Positions 10,858 to 20,924 of a stretch of DNA of 64,000 nt are shown here, piece after piece. The DNA lies in NCBI GenBank assembly GCA_033064195.1, contig JARBJD010000282.1, positions 33,055-97,054 of the forward strand. Direction: 5' to 3'. A program made the translations under genes and the position numbers. This DNA comes from Blattamonas nauphoetae. Lineage: Eukaryota > Preaxostyla > Oxymonadida. Positions within the stretch are counted from its first letter, which is position 1; the number at the start of each line of letters is the position of its first letter. The notes below the pieces were generated by a model. The model was not told the DNA's origin. It did no database searches and worked only from the letters and a program-made list of their open reading frames with translations.

Positions 10858-12958
10858 ATGAATCCAAGAACAACTTTCCAGCCAGTCGGTTCTTATGATG
10901 ATATTTATGATCCTGTTGAAGGTACAACCACCCCCCTCATGCGAACCGATTTCGACGTCGACCTAAAAAACCAGTTCAGGAGCTTGAGAGATGCACTGAA
11001 TAGAGGTGTGTTTCTCATCTCTAAAATGATCTTCGGAAGAAACTGATCTCCATTCAACCCTCCGTTCCGATTTAATGAAGCGTTTCTTCCCTTATTTGCT
11101 CTCACAAGCGGAAATCTTTGACCAATCGCAAATTACGAATGTATATAACATTTTCTCTCATCTTGTGCAGACTTCGGCGTTTTCTCTGCTCTGCTGTATC
11201 ATCAATATGTTGCCAAAGAGTCTATTTACCTCAGAGCGCACTGCCTACGATGAGGACACTGAAAACTGGAATGGATCGCTTAATTGTAACGTTCCTGTGA
11301 ATGTTGTGAGTCCCGAAGCTCCTTACGTTATTAATTTCTGTTCTATTAGCACCGAGGTCACCTCAGCCTCGAAGCCCGTTCTTCAAGACCCGGAGCTCGT
11401 CTTTATGCGATCACTCCTTCACAACATTGGCCGTTCGCCAAAACTAACGCGGTGTCTGGCCAATGACCGATTCTTTTCTGCGATCCATTCTGTTCTTCTC
11501 TCACCCCATCTCGCCCAAATGCGGGCTGGCCCCATCTCAACTGCCAACAAAGCAGTCGAAATGCGCGTCAAGTCGCTGCTGATCCTGCAAAAAGTGCTGA
11601 GTGTCACTCAGCACGACCAGACAACAGACCAGTTCAGTTGGTTGGAGGAGTCGCTGTTGGCAATCCGAGACGCCGAGACAGGAAAAGCGAAGGAGCTCGC
11701 TCGGACGATCCTCACCGTTCTGAACTGCCCCCAAGACACTCTCAACGAGGGGCCGCAGGTCAGACTGCCCGTCCGAATGGACGGCCTTGATCGGAACTTC
11801 CATTCTGCTCTCGCAACTCGGAATCCCCTGCCTGTCAGCCCTGTCAACACTGCAGTTGGGGTGATCTCGACCCTCACTGCCCACCCAACGCCAATCATGC
11901 CCAACGAGGACGACGACTCGTCCGACGCCAACCAAACGAAAGACTGTCTCGCTCGGCGGGTGTTTCAGACAGGTGCGATGGACGAATCCGCTGTCCCCAT
12001 GTTCATCGCCAGCTGCTCGCAAGTTGTGGGCAAGCACCGCGCAGAAGTGTTCAACCCGACTCTGATTGAATCTGTGGCGCTTCGGATCAAAAGCGGACTT
12101 GGCACCAAAACAACCACCAAACTCATCGTCGCCCTGAGCCGCATGCTGAAGGACGCTCCGAGCAGCATGATCGACGACGTGCTGTCCACGTCTCTCGTGC
12201 CGGCCATTCTGAGTGCAACGTCTCTCCAATCGTCGTCAGAGAAGCCGCTGGAGTACTACGTGCTCCGAATCCTGTTCAACCTCTCGCACCTGATCTGCCC
12301 GGCCCACACAGCCACCCTCGTCGAGGACGGGGTGATCCCGTTCCTCGTGCAGACCCTCACCAGCCCCTCTCAGTGCGTGCAGGAAACGAGCAGTGCTGTC
12401 CTCTACAACCTCCTTGCCCGCGATGGACTGGGCGAAGAGTCGTCGTGCTCCTCGCTCATCCAGCAGCAGGTTCGCCAATTCGGAGTGGTCGACCAGCTCC
12501 TTCGGCTGTTCAACATCACACCGAGTGTGTATGTCAAGCGACAGACCGTGCTCTGCCTCCTCATCCTCTTCCGAGACAGACCCTTCCTCCAGTCTCATCC
12601 ACAGAACGCCCGTGACATTTGCCAACACATCGCGGAAGTGTTGAGAGGGGAGGTGGACGACATTGCTGGTCAGCGGAAAATAATCAAGTTCATCCCACTC
12701 CTTCTGCACAACGAGGACAACGTCCAGCTCGTGAAGGAGACACGTCTCGTCGAATCGCTGGGTGGATTTCTGATTCGTCAAAGCTCTCTTTCTCTTTCCG
12801 TTGGAATCATTAATGCATACAACGCATTTCTAAGCTGCTCACCCGCTTCAAAGTTCGATGTTCTTGCTGCTGTCGGCAATTCATTATCCAGTATTAGCCT
12901 AAAAGCCCATTCTCGTCTCCGGACCTCAGTCGATATTTTTATCAAATTGACCCAATAA
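10858..12958 (+). CDS. Armadillo/HEAT-like repeat protein, function unknown
   Basis: Exon 1 (MNPRTTFQPVGSYDD...) joins a long second exon that ends with TAA at 12958. The best splice is 11006-11108 (GTGTGT donor, TTTGCTCTCACAAG acceptor), giving 665 residues. A second in-frame choice, 11008-11080, gives 675. Tandem helical repeats of armadillo type are visible in the second half, for example LRILFNLSHL, VEDGVIPFLVQTL and SSAVLYNLL, and again near VDQLLRLFN. Such repeats are protein-binding scaffolds. Two codon-aligned stretches look like introns but read through in frame (11151-11180, and 11306 to about 11356), so the exact N-terminal sequence is uncertain. It is transcribed away from the zinc-cluster gene. 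Confidence 0.75.
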
Positions 12959-13315
12959 AGCAATTTATTGGGCGCTATTCAAGCCCCCTCAATCTGATTC
13001 TTTTTGTTTTGTTCTGTAAAAAAAGGTTCTGGAGGATCAAACCTTAATTTTTTTGGACCTCTCGTAAACAGTTACACTCACTGTATGAACATTTCTTGAT
13101 TCAATTTCCCCGAAAAGTCCATCACACTTCAATTTGTGGACATTCTCCCCGTGTATTTATCGTATTCTTATTTGATACGATTTATCTCCAACGTTATTCA
13201 ATTTGTTTAAAATCTTTCGATCTCTCTTCCCTTATCATTCTTCTTTAATGACTTTTCCCCCTTACCAGATCTTATCATTACCTCAATCCAACACTCATTA
13301 TCAACTAATCTGTAT
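12959..13315. other. Intergenic, AT-rich
   Basis: This is AT-rich DNA between two plus-strand genes. It should hold the end of the armadillo-like transcript and the promoter of the poly(A) polymerase gene. I see no repeat or RNA gene. Confidence 0.6.
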
Positions 13316-16300
13316 ATGTCGAGAAATCCTGAGTTCAGCAAAGCTGTTTCATTTACACTCTCAAACTCTCCAGCTTATCTCCCGTCCCAATTTTCATCGA
13401 ACGTTGCACCGAACAACACTGGAACCAACCACCACAAAGCGCCACTTCTCCCAACTCCTGCAGCGTCAAAACCTCTTTCTCATTCCATCCATCAACCACC
13501 TCCTCCTGAAACGAATTTATCTAGTTCGACATACTCTGCAGGTGCATACACTGCAACTTCGTACAGCTCAGGAGCTGATGTTGGGTGTGATTCATCCATT
13601 GATTTAGGCAGGGGGGCACCGCAATTCCAGAATCGTCGGACGACCGATTCTTTTGCTTTTCGCCCCAACCCGCGATCTTCATTTGCACATTCCTCACGTT
13701 TTGAGGATGATGGACAATATCACACAAGTGAATATTCTCATCAAAACTCACCAACACCTCATTCACACCCGAACCATCACACTTCATTTTCTCACCATGG
13801 CAAAGCCGTCTATAACCCGGTCATTACCACTGGATCCGGCGAAAATGAATACACCCCACATCTTACTTTTGATCGGTCTGGAGTCGACCATAAGCGCCCA
13901 CCCATCATCACATCGTTCAACAACGACACCTCCTTCCCGTCTCTGCAATCCCCGTCATCAACCCCTGTTACGTTCGAGCCATGTGGACTCACTGACTCAT
14001 CTCCGACGCTCCAGACGTCCGATCCAGAACAGGGTCCGAGCATAGTTTTACACTCAAAGCCAACCATTCAGTTTCAGCCCCGCGGTTCTCATGAATCTTC
14101 GGATTCTGTCACTTCACTCATCACCCCAACAACGAACTCGCCTTTTACTGGCTCTCACTCCGGCCATTCGTTCTCTCCATCGTCCGCCGCATTCACCCAC
14201 TCCTCGAAAGTCATCTTTACTCCGAAGAACAAACAAGCCACATCACCGCTCGCATCACAACCGTCGCCAACAAACAGCACATTTGTGAACAAGTCTCACC
14301 TTTCGACTTCGGAGATTTCGTGCCACTTTGGAACCGTCCCAAAAAGCGAAGGGAGCAGCTCGTCGGACATCATCTCCACTCCAAAGTCGATGTCCACTCC
14401 TTCTTTCCCCCAATTCAACCCGAGCATCTCCTCTTCAACACTCAAGGACGAGCCGCTCATCCAAAGGAAGAAACTCACCCCAACCTCGAACACGTTTGTC
14501 CCCCGTCTCGAAATCAACAATAATCAGAAAACGGTGAATCTTTTAACTTCCCTCCAAGTTCCTCTCTCGCAATTGTTTCTTCTTTCCCGCGATTTCTTCC
14601 ACTCGTTCATGGCCAGTGGGAACTCGCTAAATATTCATTACCTAATGACTGCTCTCGAAACCATGGACGACATCGACGTTGCTGCTGTGTGGATGGACAA
14701 AAAGCGCATTCTGTCCATTCTGAAGTCGAATGTCCCCAGCATCGTTTCGAAAGATTCTGCCTTCCGTCGCTTCTCAGTTGAGAGGCCGCTGCCAATATCA
14801 TCCACCCTCCCGTTCCCCTCGATTCCAATCGAGCTTCTTTCTTGCGAGCTGCAGTCGTTCATGTCTCACTCTGCGCTCACCCAGGCTGAGTACCTGCTTC
14901 GACTCGATCTCCTCTCCCAACTCTTCGACATCGCCCAGTCTGTCAACCCAGAGCTCGTGCTGTGTGTGACAGGCTCCTTCCCAGCGTCCCTGTCCCTCTC
15001 CACGTCCGACATCGACGTTGTCTTCGTGTCCAAAGAGCAGTGGCGATACATCACTCGCATCCAGCGCATCATCCGCGCCATCTTTCAGTTTTGGTACGGC
15101 GAGACGTTCACCCCGCCCGAGCCAGTCGCCGGCAGCCCTCTCCACTCCCACGCGTCGATGATGCAGACTGGGCTCTCGTTCCTCAACTCGCCGCACATCC
15201 GTTCGTGTCCGACGTGTGGTGCTGTGCTGTATCAACACAAGTGCAGCTGCGAGTGCAGGCTGGCTCTCGCAATCGAAGAGAAGATGTTTGCGGAAGAGAA
15301 GAAGAAGCAACCGACGCAAGACGACGAGAGACACAGCCTGATCAAGCGTCTGCTGTCTGTCCCGCTCACCGAGTCCATCCAGAAGCACCTCAGCCTCAGC
15401 CGCCCCATCGTCACCTCGCATTCAGTTGTGGAGTACCCACGCCTTCTCATCGACGCCCACCCGAGCGAGATCAAAGACGGGGTCGACAGGACGGTCAACT
15501 GCGACGCTCCCCAAAGTCCCAAATCAGCCAACACTCAATCCCCTCTCGCGGCGAGCACGCCCGCACAAGACCTTCTCTCGCCGGGGTCGGAGTCGGACAA
15601 CGACAACACGGATTCCATCGCATTTGGCGATGATACCATCTTCACCCCGCCCCCGTCCCCGACGCAGATCCCGATGTGGGTGCCGCCGCATACGGACACG
15701 ACGTTGGTCGACGAAGAGGTCGATGTCTGTGACAGCGCCACACTCCTCTCCGACACCATCAACAAGCCCCTCCTCTTCCCGCCTGCCCCGTCCATGGAGC
15801 CCAGCGACATCGACAACACTCTCACCAAAATCGACCATCACCTGCGACTGTCCAGTGTGCCCACAAACTTCATCCGCTCCGCACGCATCCCGATCATCAA
15901 GCTTGTCCAGCCGAACTCCTCCCTCGACGCGTCTGCCCTCAAAGCAGACATCTCCTGCGGCGCTCTGTCGGGCATCATCAACACGGACTACCTGCGCTGC
16001 ATTCTGATTGTGTATCCACAGGCCAAGCCCCTCATCGTCGCGCTGAAGGCCTTCCTCCTCCACCAGAAGCTGAACGAGCCGTACCAGGGCGGGCTCGGCG
16101 GGTATTCGCTGTGCCTCATGGTCATCTCGCATCTCCAGCAGCACAAGCGCAACTTCCACACCGAAGCCAGCGCCACTCCGCTCGGCCTCCTCCTCGTCGA
16201 GTTCTTTGCGCTCTACGGCGAGTGCACCGACGAGCTCAAGTCGCGCGGGCTGTTTGTGGAGGCCAAGGAAGGGGAGGCCGCCGAAGTCTTCCACAGCCAC

Positions 16301-17392
16301 TCCTTCGCCATCAGCGTGCGCGGGCAGGGCCAATACATCCCGCTCAGCCTGCTCCATCAGGTCGTGCCAACTATGCACGTTGGGTTCGATCCAAACGTCG
16401 ACGACCGTCTCGTGCTGGAAGACCCGCTCGACGACACAAACAACTGCACTCGCTCGTGCTACTCCTGGCCGACCATCAAACGAACGTTCCAGGAGACCCT
16501 GTTTGTTCTCCTCGACCATCTGACCAACTTACCTCCGCAGGCAACGCTGGCTGAGTCGATCCTGTCTGCTCAGTCGGACGAGGAGCTGGTTGTTGCACTG
16601 ACTGAAATCTCTGCCCTCAAATCGATCGTCCCAAGCGACGTGTTCAACTGCAGGCAGCGACAGCTCAGCCAGACCAACAACAAGCACTTCGCCAACCCAC
16701 TCGCCCAGCTTGCCCAAGCACAGACTCCCCTCAACACCAACGCTGCCATCTTCCACCCGCACTTCGCCGGCCTGCCCGTCTCACACGCACGCCCCATCTC
16801 TCCCAACGACACTCTCTCCGACGACGGATCGGACCTGTCTGTGCACGGTGGAGGGAACTCTGACTCGCTCCCGTCCAACAGCAGTCCCACCCTCCACTCG
16901 TCGTCGTCGCAGGTGCAGACTGGCCCGACCCCCAACCCGCTCCCATTTGCCTTCCTCCCCACCGAGCAGCAGATGCGCCTTCGGCCTGCCATCAACATGG
17001 GCAGGTCCTATCGAACCAACCTCGCCGTTGCGACGAGCACGCAGAGCATCCCATCATTCGACGGGTTCTGTGAGGACGATGCGTGGGGTGCCCGTGCCAA
17101 CAGCTGGTCGTCCAACTCGTTTGATGGAGGGGATGGGGCTGCGTGGAAGCCGCTTGGGCCAATCGACAAGCGGACGCAGTATCCGACACTCATCACTCGG
17201 CCGAGCATCGTTCCCAACACTCCGCTCGACGCCTCGCACGGGCTCACTCTGTCGGATGGGGCGTCCAATCTCTACCCGTTTGCTCCGCTGAAAGACGACG
17301 TGAGCCGGGAATGCGAAATCAATTTCAACTTGCCTGATGATTCTGTCATTCCTGGAGCAAATCCTATCCATTACGCTCCGTCGGTACAGTAG
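13316..17392 (+). CDS. TRF4/TENT4-type non-canonical poly(A) polymerase
   Basis: This is a nucleotidyltransferase that adds A (or other) tails to RNA. Yeast TRF4 and human PAPD5/7 act in RNA surveillance and maturation. The 1358-residue single exon has a serine/proline-rich N-terminus. The palm domain has G553-S554 and metal-binding D565-x-D567, and the third aspartate is in ALKADISC at D878. The central and PAP-associated part follows (YLRCILIVYPQAKPLIVALK, NEPYQGGLGGYSLCLMVISH, LLLVEFFALYGE, then LVLEDPLDDTNNCTRSCYSWP). Roughly 310 residues separate the aspartates, against about 55 in yeast TRF4. The insert carries a Cys cluster, C-x2-C-x8-C-x-C-x-C, near 15207-15256, and acidic low-complexity sequence. 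A low-complexity tail follows the catalytic part. A truncated copy lies at 60,405. Confidence 0.9.
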   Translation: MSRNPEFSKAVSFTLSNSPAYLPSQFSSNVAPNNTGTNHHKAPLLPTPAASKPLSHSIHQPPPPETNLSSSTYSAGAYTATSYSSGADVGCDSSIDLGRGAPQFQNRRTTDSFAFRPNPRSSFAHSSRFEDDGQYHTSEYSHQNSPTPHSHPNHHTSFSHHGKAVYNPVITTGSGENEYTPHLTFDRSGVDHKRPPIITSFNNDTSFPSLQSPSSTPVTFEPCGLTDSSPTLQTSDPEQGPSIVLHSKPTIQFQPRGSHESSDSVTSLITPTTNSPFTGSHSGHSFSPSSAAFTHSSKVIFTPKNKQATSPLASQPSPTNSTFVNKSHLSTSEISCHFGTVPKSEGSSSSDIISTPKSMSTPSFPQFNPSISSSTLKDEPLIQRKKLTPTSNTFVPRLEINNNQKTVNLLTSLQVPLSQLFLLSRDFFHSFMASGNSLNIHYLMTALETMDDIDVAAVWMDKKRILSILKSNVPSIVSKDSAFRRFSVERPLPISSTLPFPSIPIELLSCELQSFMSHSALTQAEYLLRLDLLSQLFDIAQSVNPELVLCVTGSFPASLSLSTSDIDVVFVSKEQWRYITRIQRIIRAIFQFWYGETFTPPEPVAGSPLHSHASMMQTGLSFLNSPHIRSCPTCGAVLYQHKCSCECRLALAIEEKMFAEEKKKQPTQDDERHSLIKRLLSVPLTESIQKHLSLSRPIVTSHSVVEYPRLLIDAHPSEIKDGVDRTVNCDAPQSPKSANTQSPLAASTPAQDLLSPGSESDNDNTDSIAFGDDTIFTPPPSPTQIPMWVPPHTDTTLVDEEVDVCDSATLLSDTINKPLLFPPAPSMEPSDIDNTLTKIDHHLRLSSVPTNFIRSARIPIIKLVQPNSSLDASALKADISCGALSGIINTDYLRCILIVYPQAKPLIVALKAFLLHQKLNEPYQGGLGGYSLCLMVISHLQQHKRNFHTEASATPLGLLLVEFFALYGECTDELKSRGLFVEAKEGEAAEVFHSHSFAISVRGQGQYIPLSLLHQVVPTMHVGFDPNVDDRLVLEDPLDDTNNCTRSCYSWPTIKRTFQETLFVLLDHLTNLPPQATLAESILSAQSDEELVVALTEISALKSIVPSDVFNCRQRQLSQTNNKHFANPLAQLAQAQTPLNTNAAIFHPHFAGLPVSHARPISPNDTLSDDGSDLSVHGGGNSDSLPSNSSPTLHSSSSQVQTGPTPNPLPFAFLPTEQQMRLRPAINMGRSYRTNLAVATSTQSIPSFDGFCEDDAWGARANSWSSNSFDGGDGAAWKPLGPIDKRTQYPTLITRPSIVPNTPLDASHGLTLSDGASNLYPFAPLKDDVSRECEINFNLPDDSVIPGANPIHYAPSVQ

Positions 17393-17668
17393 GCATTACT
17401 TACTATTACGTTCCTGTTCAATCTTTTCTTATTTACCACTTCTTTCTTTTTTCAACCTTTGCTTCGATTTCTTCAAAATCGTTAGTTCTTATGGGAATTG
17501 ATCCAACCCATATGTTTAGAAAATTGTTATTCAAAAGTGAGAAAATTAACCCTTTCATCGATCCAACATCGGGTAAGAATACGATGACTCAATTTGATTT
17601 AAGTAGGATGTACAGAGCATTGAAATGGGAAAAAAGAAAAGTCCGGTGAAAACTCTTGAGTGTTCATT

Positions 17669-18192
17669 TTATTCTTTCTTTGGGATGTGTTGCAGCACAA
17701 ATTCCTTGATTTCGGGGTAGAAGTGTGCGCAAACAGCTGTTGTGGCGAGAGCACAGATGGCAAAGCCAATCAAGCATGCGTAGCTCTTCTTTGGTGGTTT
17801 CTCGTTTTTGTTGAGCTTGGTTGTTGATTTCTTATCCTTCTTGCCGGATTTCTCCTTTGGCGACTTGCTGCGTGAGCTTGACTTCTGGGCTCTCTTAGGA
17901 GACGGTCCTGCCTTGGATGCAGCTGGAGTTCGTGAACGTGCTCCCTTGGCTGAAATAGAGAAAATAAATAGAAGGTAATGATTGGAGTCAGAAAATGAAG
18001 TTGAATTTATGGGGTTGATTGAATTGAAAATGACAAAAAGGAATTATTAAGAGAAAAAATAAACATTTGTTGTCTTCTTCTTCTGGGAGTTCACTGCAGG
18101 TAAGAAAGTGATGGAAATAAATAAAAATGAAATATGGCACAGAATAGAGGAATATACGCATAGGGATTCTCTTGTTTTTTGTGAGAGCTCAT
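17669..18192 (-). CDS. Small basic tail-anchored membrane protein, unrecognised
   Basis: Exons 18192-18158, 18093-18065 and 17949-17669 join in frame (introns 64 and 115 nt) to give 114 residues. A further upstream ATG at 18244, spliced through a 31-nt intron (18211-18241), would add seven residues (MIPQHKQ). This mirrors the ATG-then-intron start of the kinesin. The N-terminal part is acidic, then strongly basic and serine/lysine-rich (RSRTPAASK, SSSRSKSPKEK). One hydrophobic segment of about 20 residues (residues 77 to 97) is followed by a 16-residue tail (YPEIKEFVLQHIPKKE). This is the layout of a C-tail-anchored protein with a cytosolic N-terminus, for example in the ER membrane. It was compared with SEC61-beta and RAMP4 from memory; neither matches clearly. 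Confidence 0.6.
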
Positions 18193-18380
18193 CTGTTTGT
18201 GTTGTGGAATCTGCGATCAACCCAAAGGATCAAGGAGAAACCATGTCGAAAATCAAGTTGAGGATCCACGTCAAGCAGGATCCGCTTGGTGATGACTGTT
18301 GACTGAGGAGGCCTTTGGATTGTATCGTGGAGTGTGGATGGAGGGAGAACAGGGACTTTTCGAGCAACGACAGATTTGGC

Positions 18381-19634
18381 CTATTTTGGAGAACCTTGTG
18401 GGGAATTCTGTGAGTTCCGTACAGAGTGAGATTCACTTGACTTTGCTGACAGTTCAAGCGATTGACGGATCTGTTGGTCCCTTCTGCCCTCTTCCAATCT
18501 TGAGTCTTCATCTTCGCGATCATTCTCGTCCTCACCCTTCTCCGATGGCCTCTCAGAGTTCAATGGCGACAAAGAGAGGACGGGAATGAGCGGCTCATGC
18601 TGATTCGAAGACTTGAACTTGAGCTTTCCGTTTTTGAACTCAAAAGGACTGGCTCGTCCTCGATGCCCACCTTCCGAGAGGCGAAGTCTGCTCAGAGTGG
18701 AGCTTGTTGGCGTTGAAGTGGCATCGAGCTGTTTTGATGGCCCTTTATACGAGAATGTCGACGATGTGCGAAGAACGGTGCGTGGAGTGAGATGCCCATC
18801 GTCCTTGAAGAATGTGGCGGTAATTTCATCACGGCTGACCATTGCAGACGAATGGAAAACAGATTTAGCCATCGAATTTGATTTCGAGAGCACGAGAGGT
18901 CCAGAGAAGTGAAGAGGTGGTGTCCCTGGTTTATTGAGAACATCGAGCGAGTTGACTGAACTCGATGAGGGGCGAGTGCTAGCTGGAGTTGGTGTGAATG
19001 ATCCCGTTCGATGTGCATCCCTTGAATGGTCTTTGATATAGCGTGTGGCTGGATCAATTGTCGTCTGGTTGATTACTGGCCCTGGTGTTTTGTACGACGA
19101 AGGAATCACATGGGCTGACTTTGATAAAACGGGAGTGTGTTGTGGTGAGCGCTGTTTAAGAACAGGTGACGCTCGAGACGTTGAACGAAGTGTGGGCGAT
19201 GAAGAATAGGACAAAGATAACTGAGATGACTTCTTTGGGGTGCAATCAAGAGAAAGAGTGGTAGAAATGGCATTTCGATCACGGACGATGCGACTTTGGC
19301 GTCGTACAACTGAATCATTGGATGGTTTTCTCGAATCACGTAAAGTGTCAGATAGAAAGGGATTGAACTGTTCAGGATACTTCGCGGACAATGAAGAGTT
19401 CGGAACAAGGTTTGGATGGAGTTGGGGAATCATGCTCCCAACAGGAGGAGCGTTGAGTTTTGGAGGAGAGAAAAGGATGTGTCTAGAATGAGGTGATTCT
19501 GCACGTGATGTAATAGGCCATTGGCGGGGAGGGGCAGAATATGTTGGATTCGTTTTGACACTTGGAAGTGGTCTATTTACAATTTCTGGAAGATCCATTG
19601 AATGAACCATAGTTCTTTTGTTCACCCTGTCCAT
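18381..19634 (-). CDS. Serine/proline-rich disordered protein, unrecognised
   Basis: One open frame of 417 residues starts at the ATG at 19634 (MDRVNKRTMVHSMD). It is rich in S, P, T and R with many SP/TP sites (for example CTPKKSSQ, KTPGPVINQ, HLTPRTVLR), typical of an unstructured phosphoprotein. A short acidic stretch near the C-terminus (GEDENDREDEDSRLEEG) is the only other marked feature. No domain was recognised. It is head to head with the next gene, 50 bp away. Confidence 0.6.
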   Translation of the reverse strand: MDRVNKRTMVHSMDLPEIVNRPLPSVKTNPTYSAPPRQWPITSRAESPHSRHILFSPPKLNAPPVGSMIPQLHPNLVPNSSLSAKYPEQFNPFLSDTLRDSRKPSNDSVVRRQSRIVRDRNAISTTLSLDCTPKKSSQLSLSYSSSPTLRSTSRASPVLKQRSPQHTPVLSKSAHVIPSSYKTPGPVINQTTIDPATRYIKDHSRDAHRTGSFTPTPASTRPSSSSVNSLDVLNKPGTPPLHFSGPLVLSKSNSMAKSVFHSSAMVSRDEITATFFKDDGHLTPRTVLRTSSTFSYKGPSKQLDATSTPTSSTLSRLRLSEGGHRGRASPFEFKNGKLKFKSSNQHEPLIPVLSLSPLNSERPSEKGEDENDREDEDSRLEEGRRDQQIRQSLELSAKSSESHSVRNSQNSPQGSPK

Positions 19635-19684
19635 CCATCGCACCTTGCTTTCATAGAAACTTTAGTTCTGAGTTTATCATTGCG
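19635..19684. promoter_or_regulatory. 50-bp shared divergent promoter
   Basis: Only 50 bp separate the two start codons (19634 minus, 19685 plus) under the chosen gene models. If both models hold, the two genes must share regulatory DNA or overlap in their 5' parts. Confidence 0.35.
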
Positions 19685-20469
19685 ATGAACTGTCTGTCCA
19701 TTTTCCCGTCATTTGTCCAGCACTCATTCATTTATCAAATCCATTGTTGAACAAGCCTCCTCCCTGTCCAAATCTCCTATCACCACCTGCCACTATTCAA
19801 ACTCCATATGTAAATGATGTGGCTGTCAAATCAGCAGCTGTTCATCCATCTGTCACTCCTCCGGCATCATCTCGCACTTCACAAGTTTCACTGTCCAGAC
19901 TAACTATTATCTCGAATCTCTCTCGTCCACAAGTCCTTAACAAAGATTGTCAACTCCCTGTGGATTCCCCGTCGCCTGAGAACGACGTGTTCGAGAGTCC
20001 CTTGGAAGATCCAATTCGGCCGTATTTCGATCCATACAATGCTTATGCTGATTATGAGGATGAGGATGATACGGATGATTGTGATTCCCTCTGTTCCTCT
20101 TTGTCATGTCTTAGTTTCGACTTGACAGACACATTCGATGATTCAGCCGCATTGGTCCCCTCCAACACTCGAACATTCATATCACTTCTCAATGATTTTA
20201 ACTCTAATTTAGTAGTGCCAACTTTCCGTGAATCGCTTGATGAACCGTTCCCGAACCCCTTATCAACACCGAAACGTGCCTCCGGTCTTACCTCGCTCAC
20301 TTCCAGAATTAACGCTAATTTACTGGACGACGAGATATTTCTTTTTTGTGGCACGGCTTTATCGAATCCTCAATGCGAAGAGCCCATCCCAAGGCTCCCA
20401 ACGAATCTGCAATTTACACCGTTCTTTCTCCCAAGCTCTCCACAACCTAATGCACTACCAGTTGTGTAA
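19685..20469 (+). CDS. Acidic disordered protein, unrecognised
   Basis: The open frame has no usable ATG from 19744 onward. Splicing the ATG at 19685 (ATG AAC T) through a 29-nt intron 19692-19720 (GTCTGT...TGTCCAG) joins it in frame (MNSLIHLSNPLLNK), giving 251 residues. The middle is acidic (DYEDEDDTDD) and the rest is rich in S, P, L and N. No domain was recognised. The 29-nt intron is at the lower limit of plausibility, so the start is less sure than the body. Confidence 0.5.
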
Positions 20470-20765
20470 CCCATACCGCACATGTCACCACCACTCTGAA
20501 TGTTCTGTTATCCTCTCCCATTCACATGTTTCCCTCCATTACTCGTCTCTCTGTTTCAGTCATTTCTTGAGATCTCCTTCGTACTCCTCCCAACAATTGT
20601 CTTTTAAAGTTGTTGGAAATTCAGAGTTAGACTTAAATTACACGTTGAATCGAGAAATGTGACTTTCGTCAGGTCTTTGCGCTTCAACCAACAGTCTCTT
20701 CGTTGTCCAGATTGAAGATGAGTTTATATTCCAATCTAAAGGAGATGTTAAAGACCTGATTTTCA

Positions 20766-20836
20766 GCATCAATAGTCTAGTGGCAGGATGCGCGCTTCCC
20801 ATGCGTGCGGCCCGGGTTCAATTCCCGGTTGATGCA
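20766..20836 (+). tRNA. tRNA-Gly (anticodon CCC)
   Basis: The 71-nt sequence folds as a cloverleaf. The acceptor stem is GCATCAA with TTGATGC plus a discriminator A. The D arm has AGTGGCAGG. The anticodon stem CGCGC/GCGTG closes the loop TTCCCAT with anticodon CCC. The T arm is CCGGG TTCAATT CCCGG. The internal promoter boxes A and B are the D and T arms. There is no intron. It lies alone between two protein genes (20470-20765 upstream holds nothing recognisable). Confidence 0.95.
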
Positions 20837-20840
20837 AATC

Positions 20841-20868
20841 TTTTTCTTTTTTTTTTTTTTTTTTTTTT
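20841..20868 (+). terminator. RNA polymerase III T-run terminator
   Basis: A run of T, interrupted once by C, begins 4 nt after the tRNA. This is the expected Pol III stop signal, and it is unusually long. Confidence 0.8.
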
Positions 20869-20924
20869 ATAAACGCGGTTGAGTTTTTTTATAATCAACG
20901 GGTGAAATGAAAATGAAGAATATT

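Noticed and set aside
15524-16519. Minus-strand frame of 331 codons inside the poly(A) polymerase gene
   Set aside because: Shadow of a GC-rich coding exon; the plus strand carries all family motifs.
20228-20662. Plus-strand frame of 144 codons before the tRNA
   Set aside because: It overlaps the acidic-protein gene in another frame and then runs through AT-rich intergenic DNA; no support.
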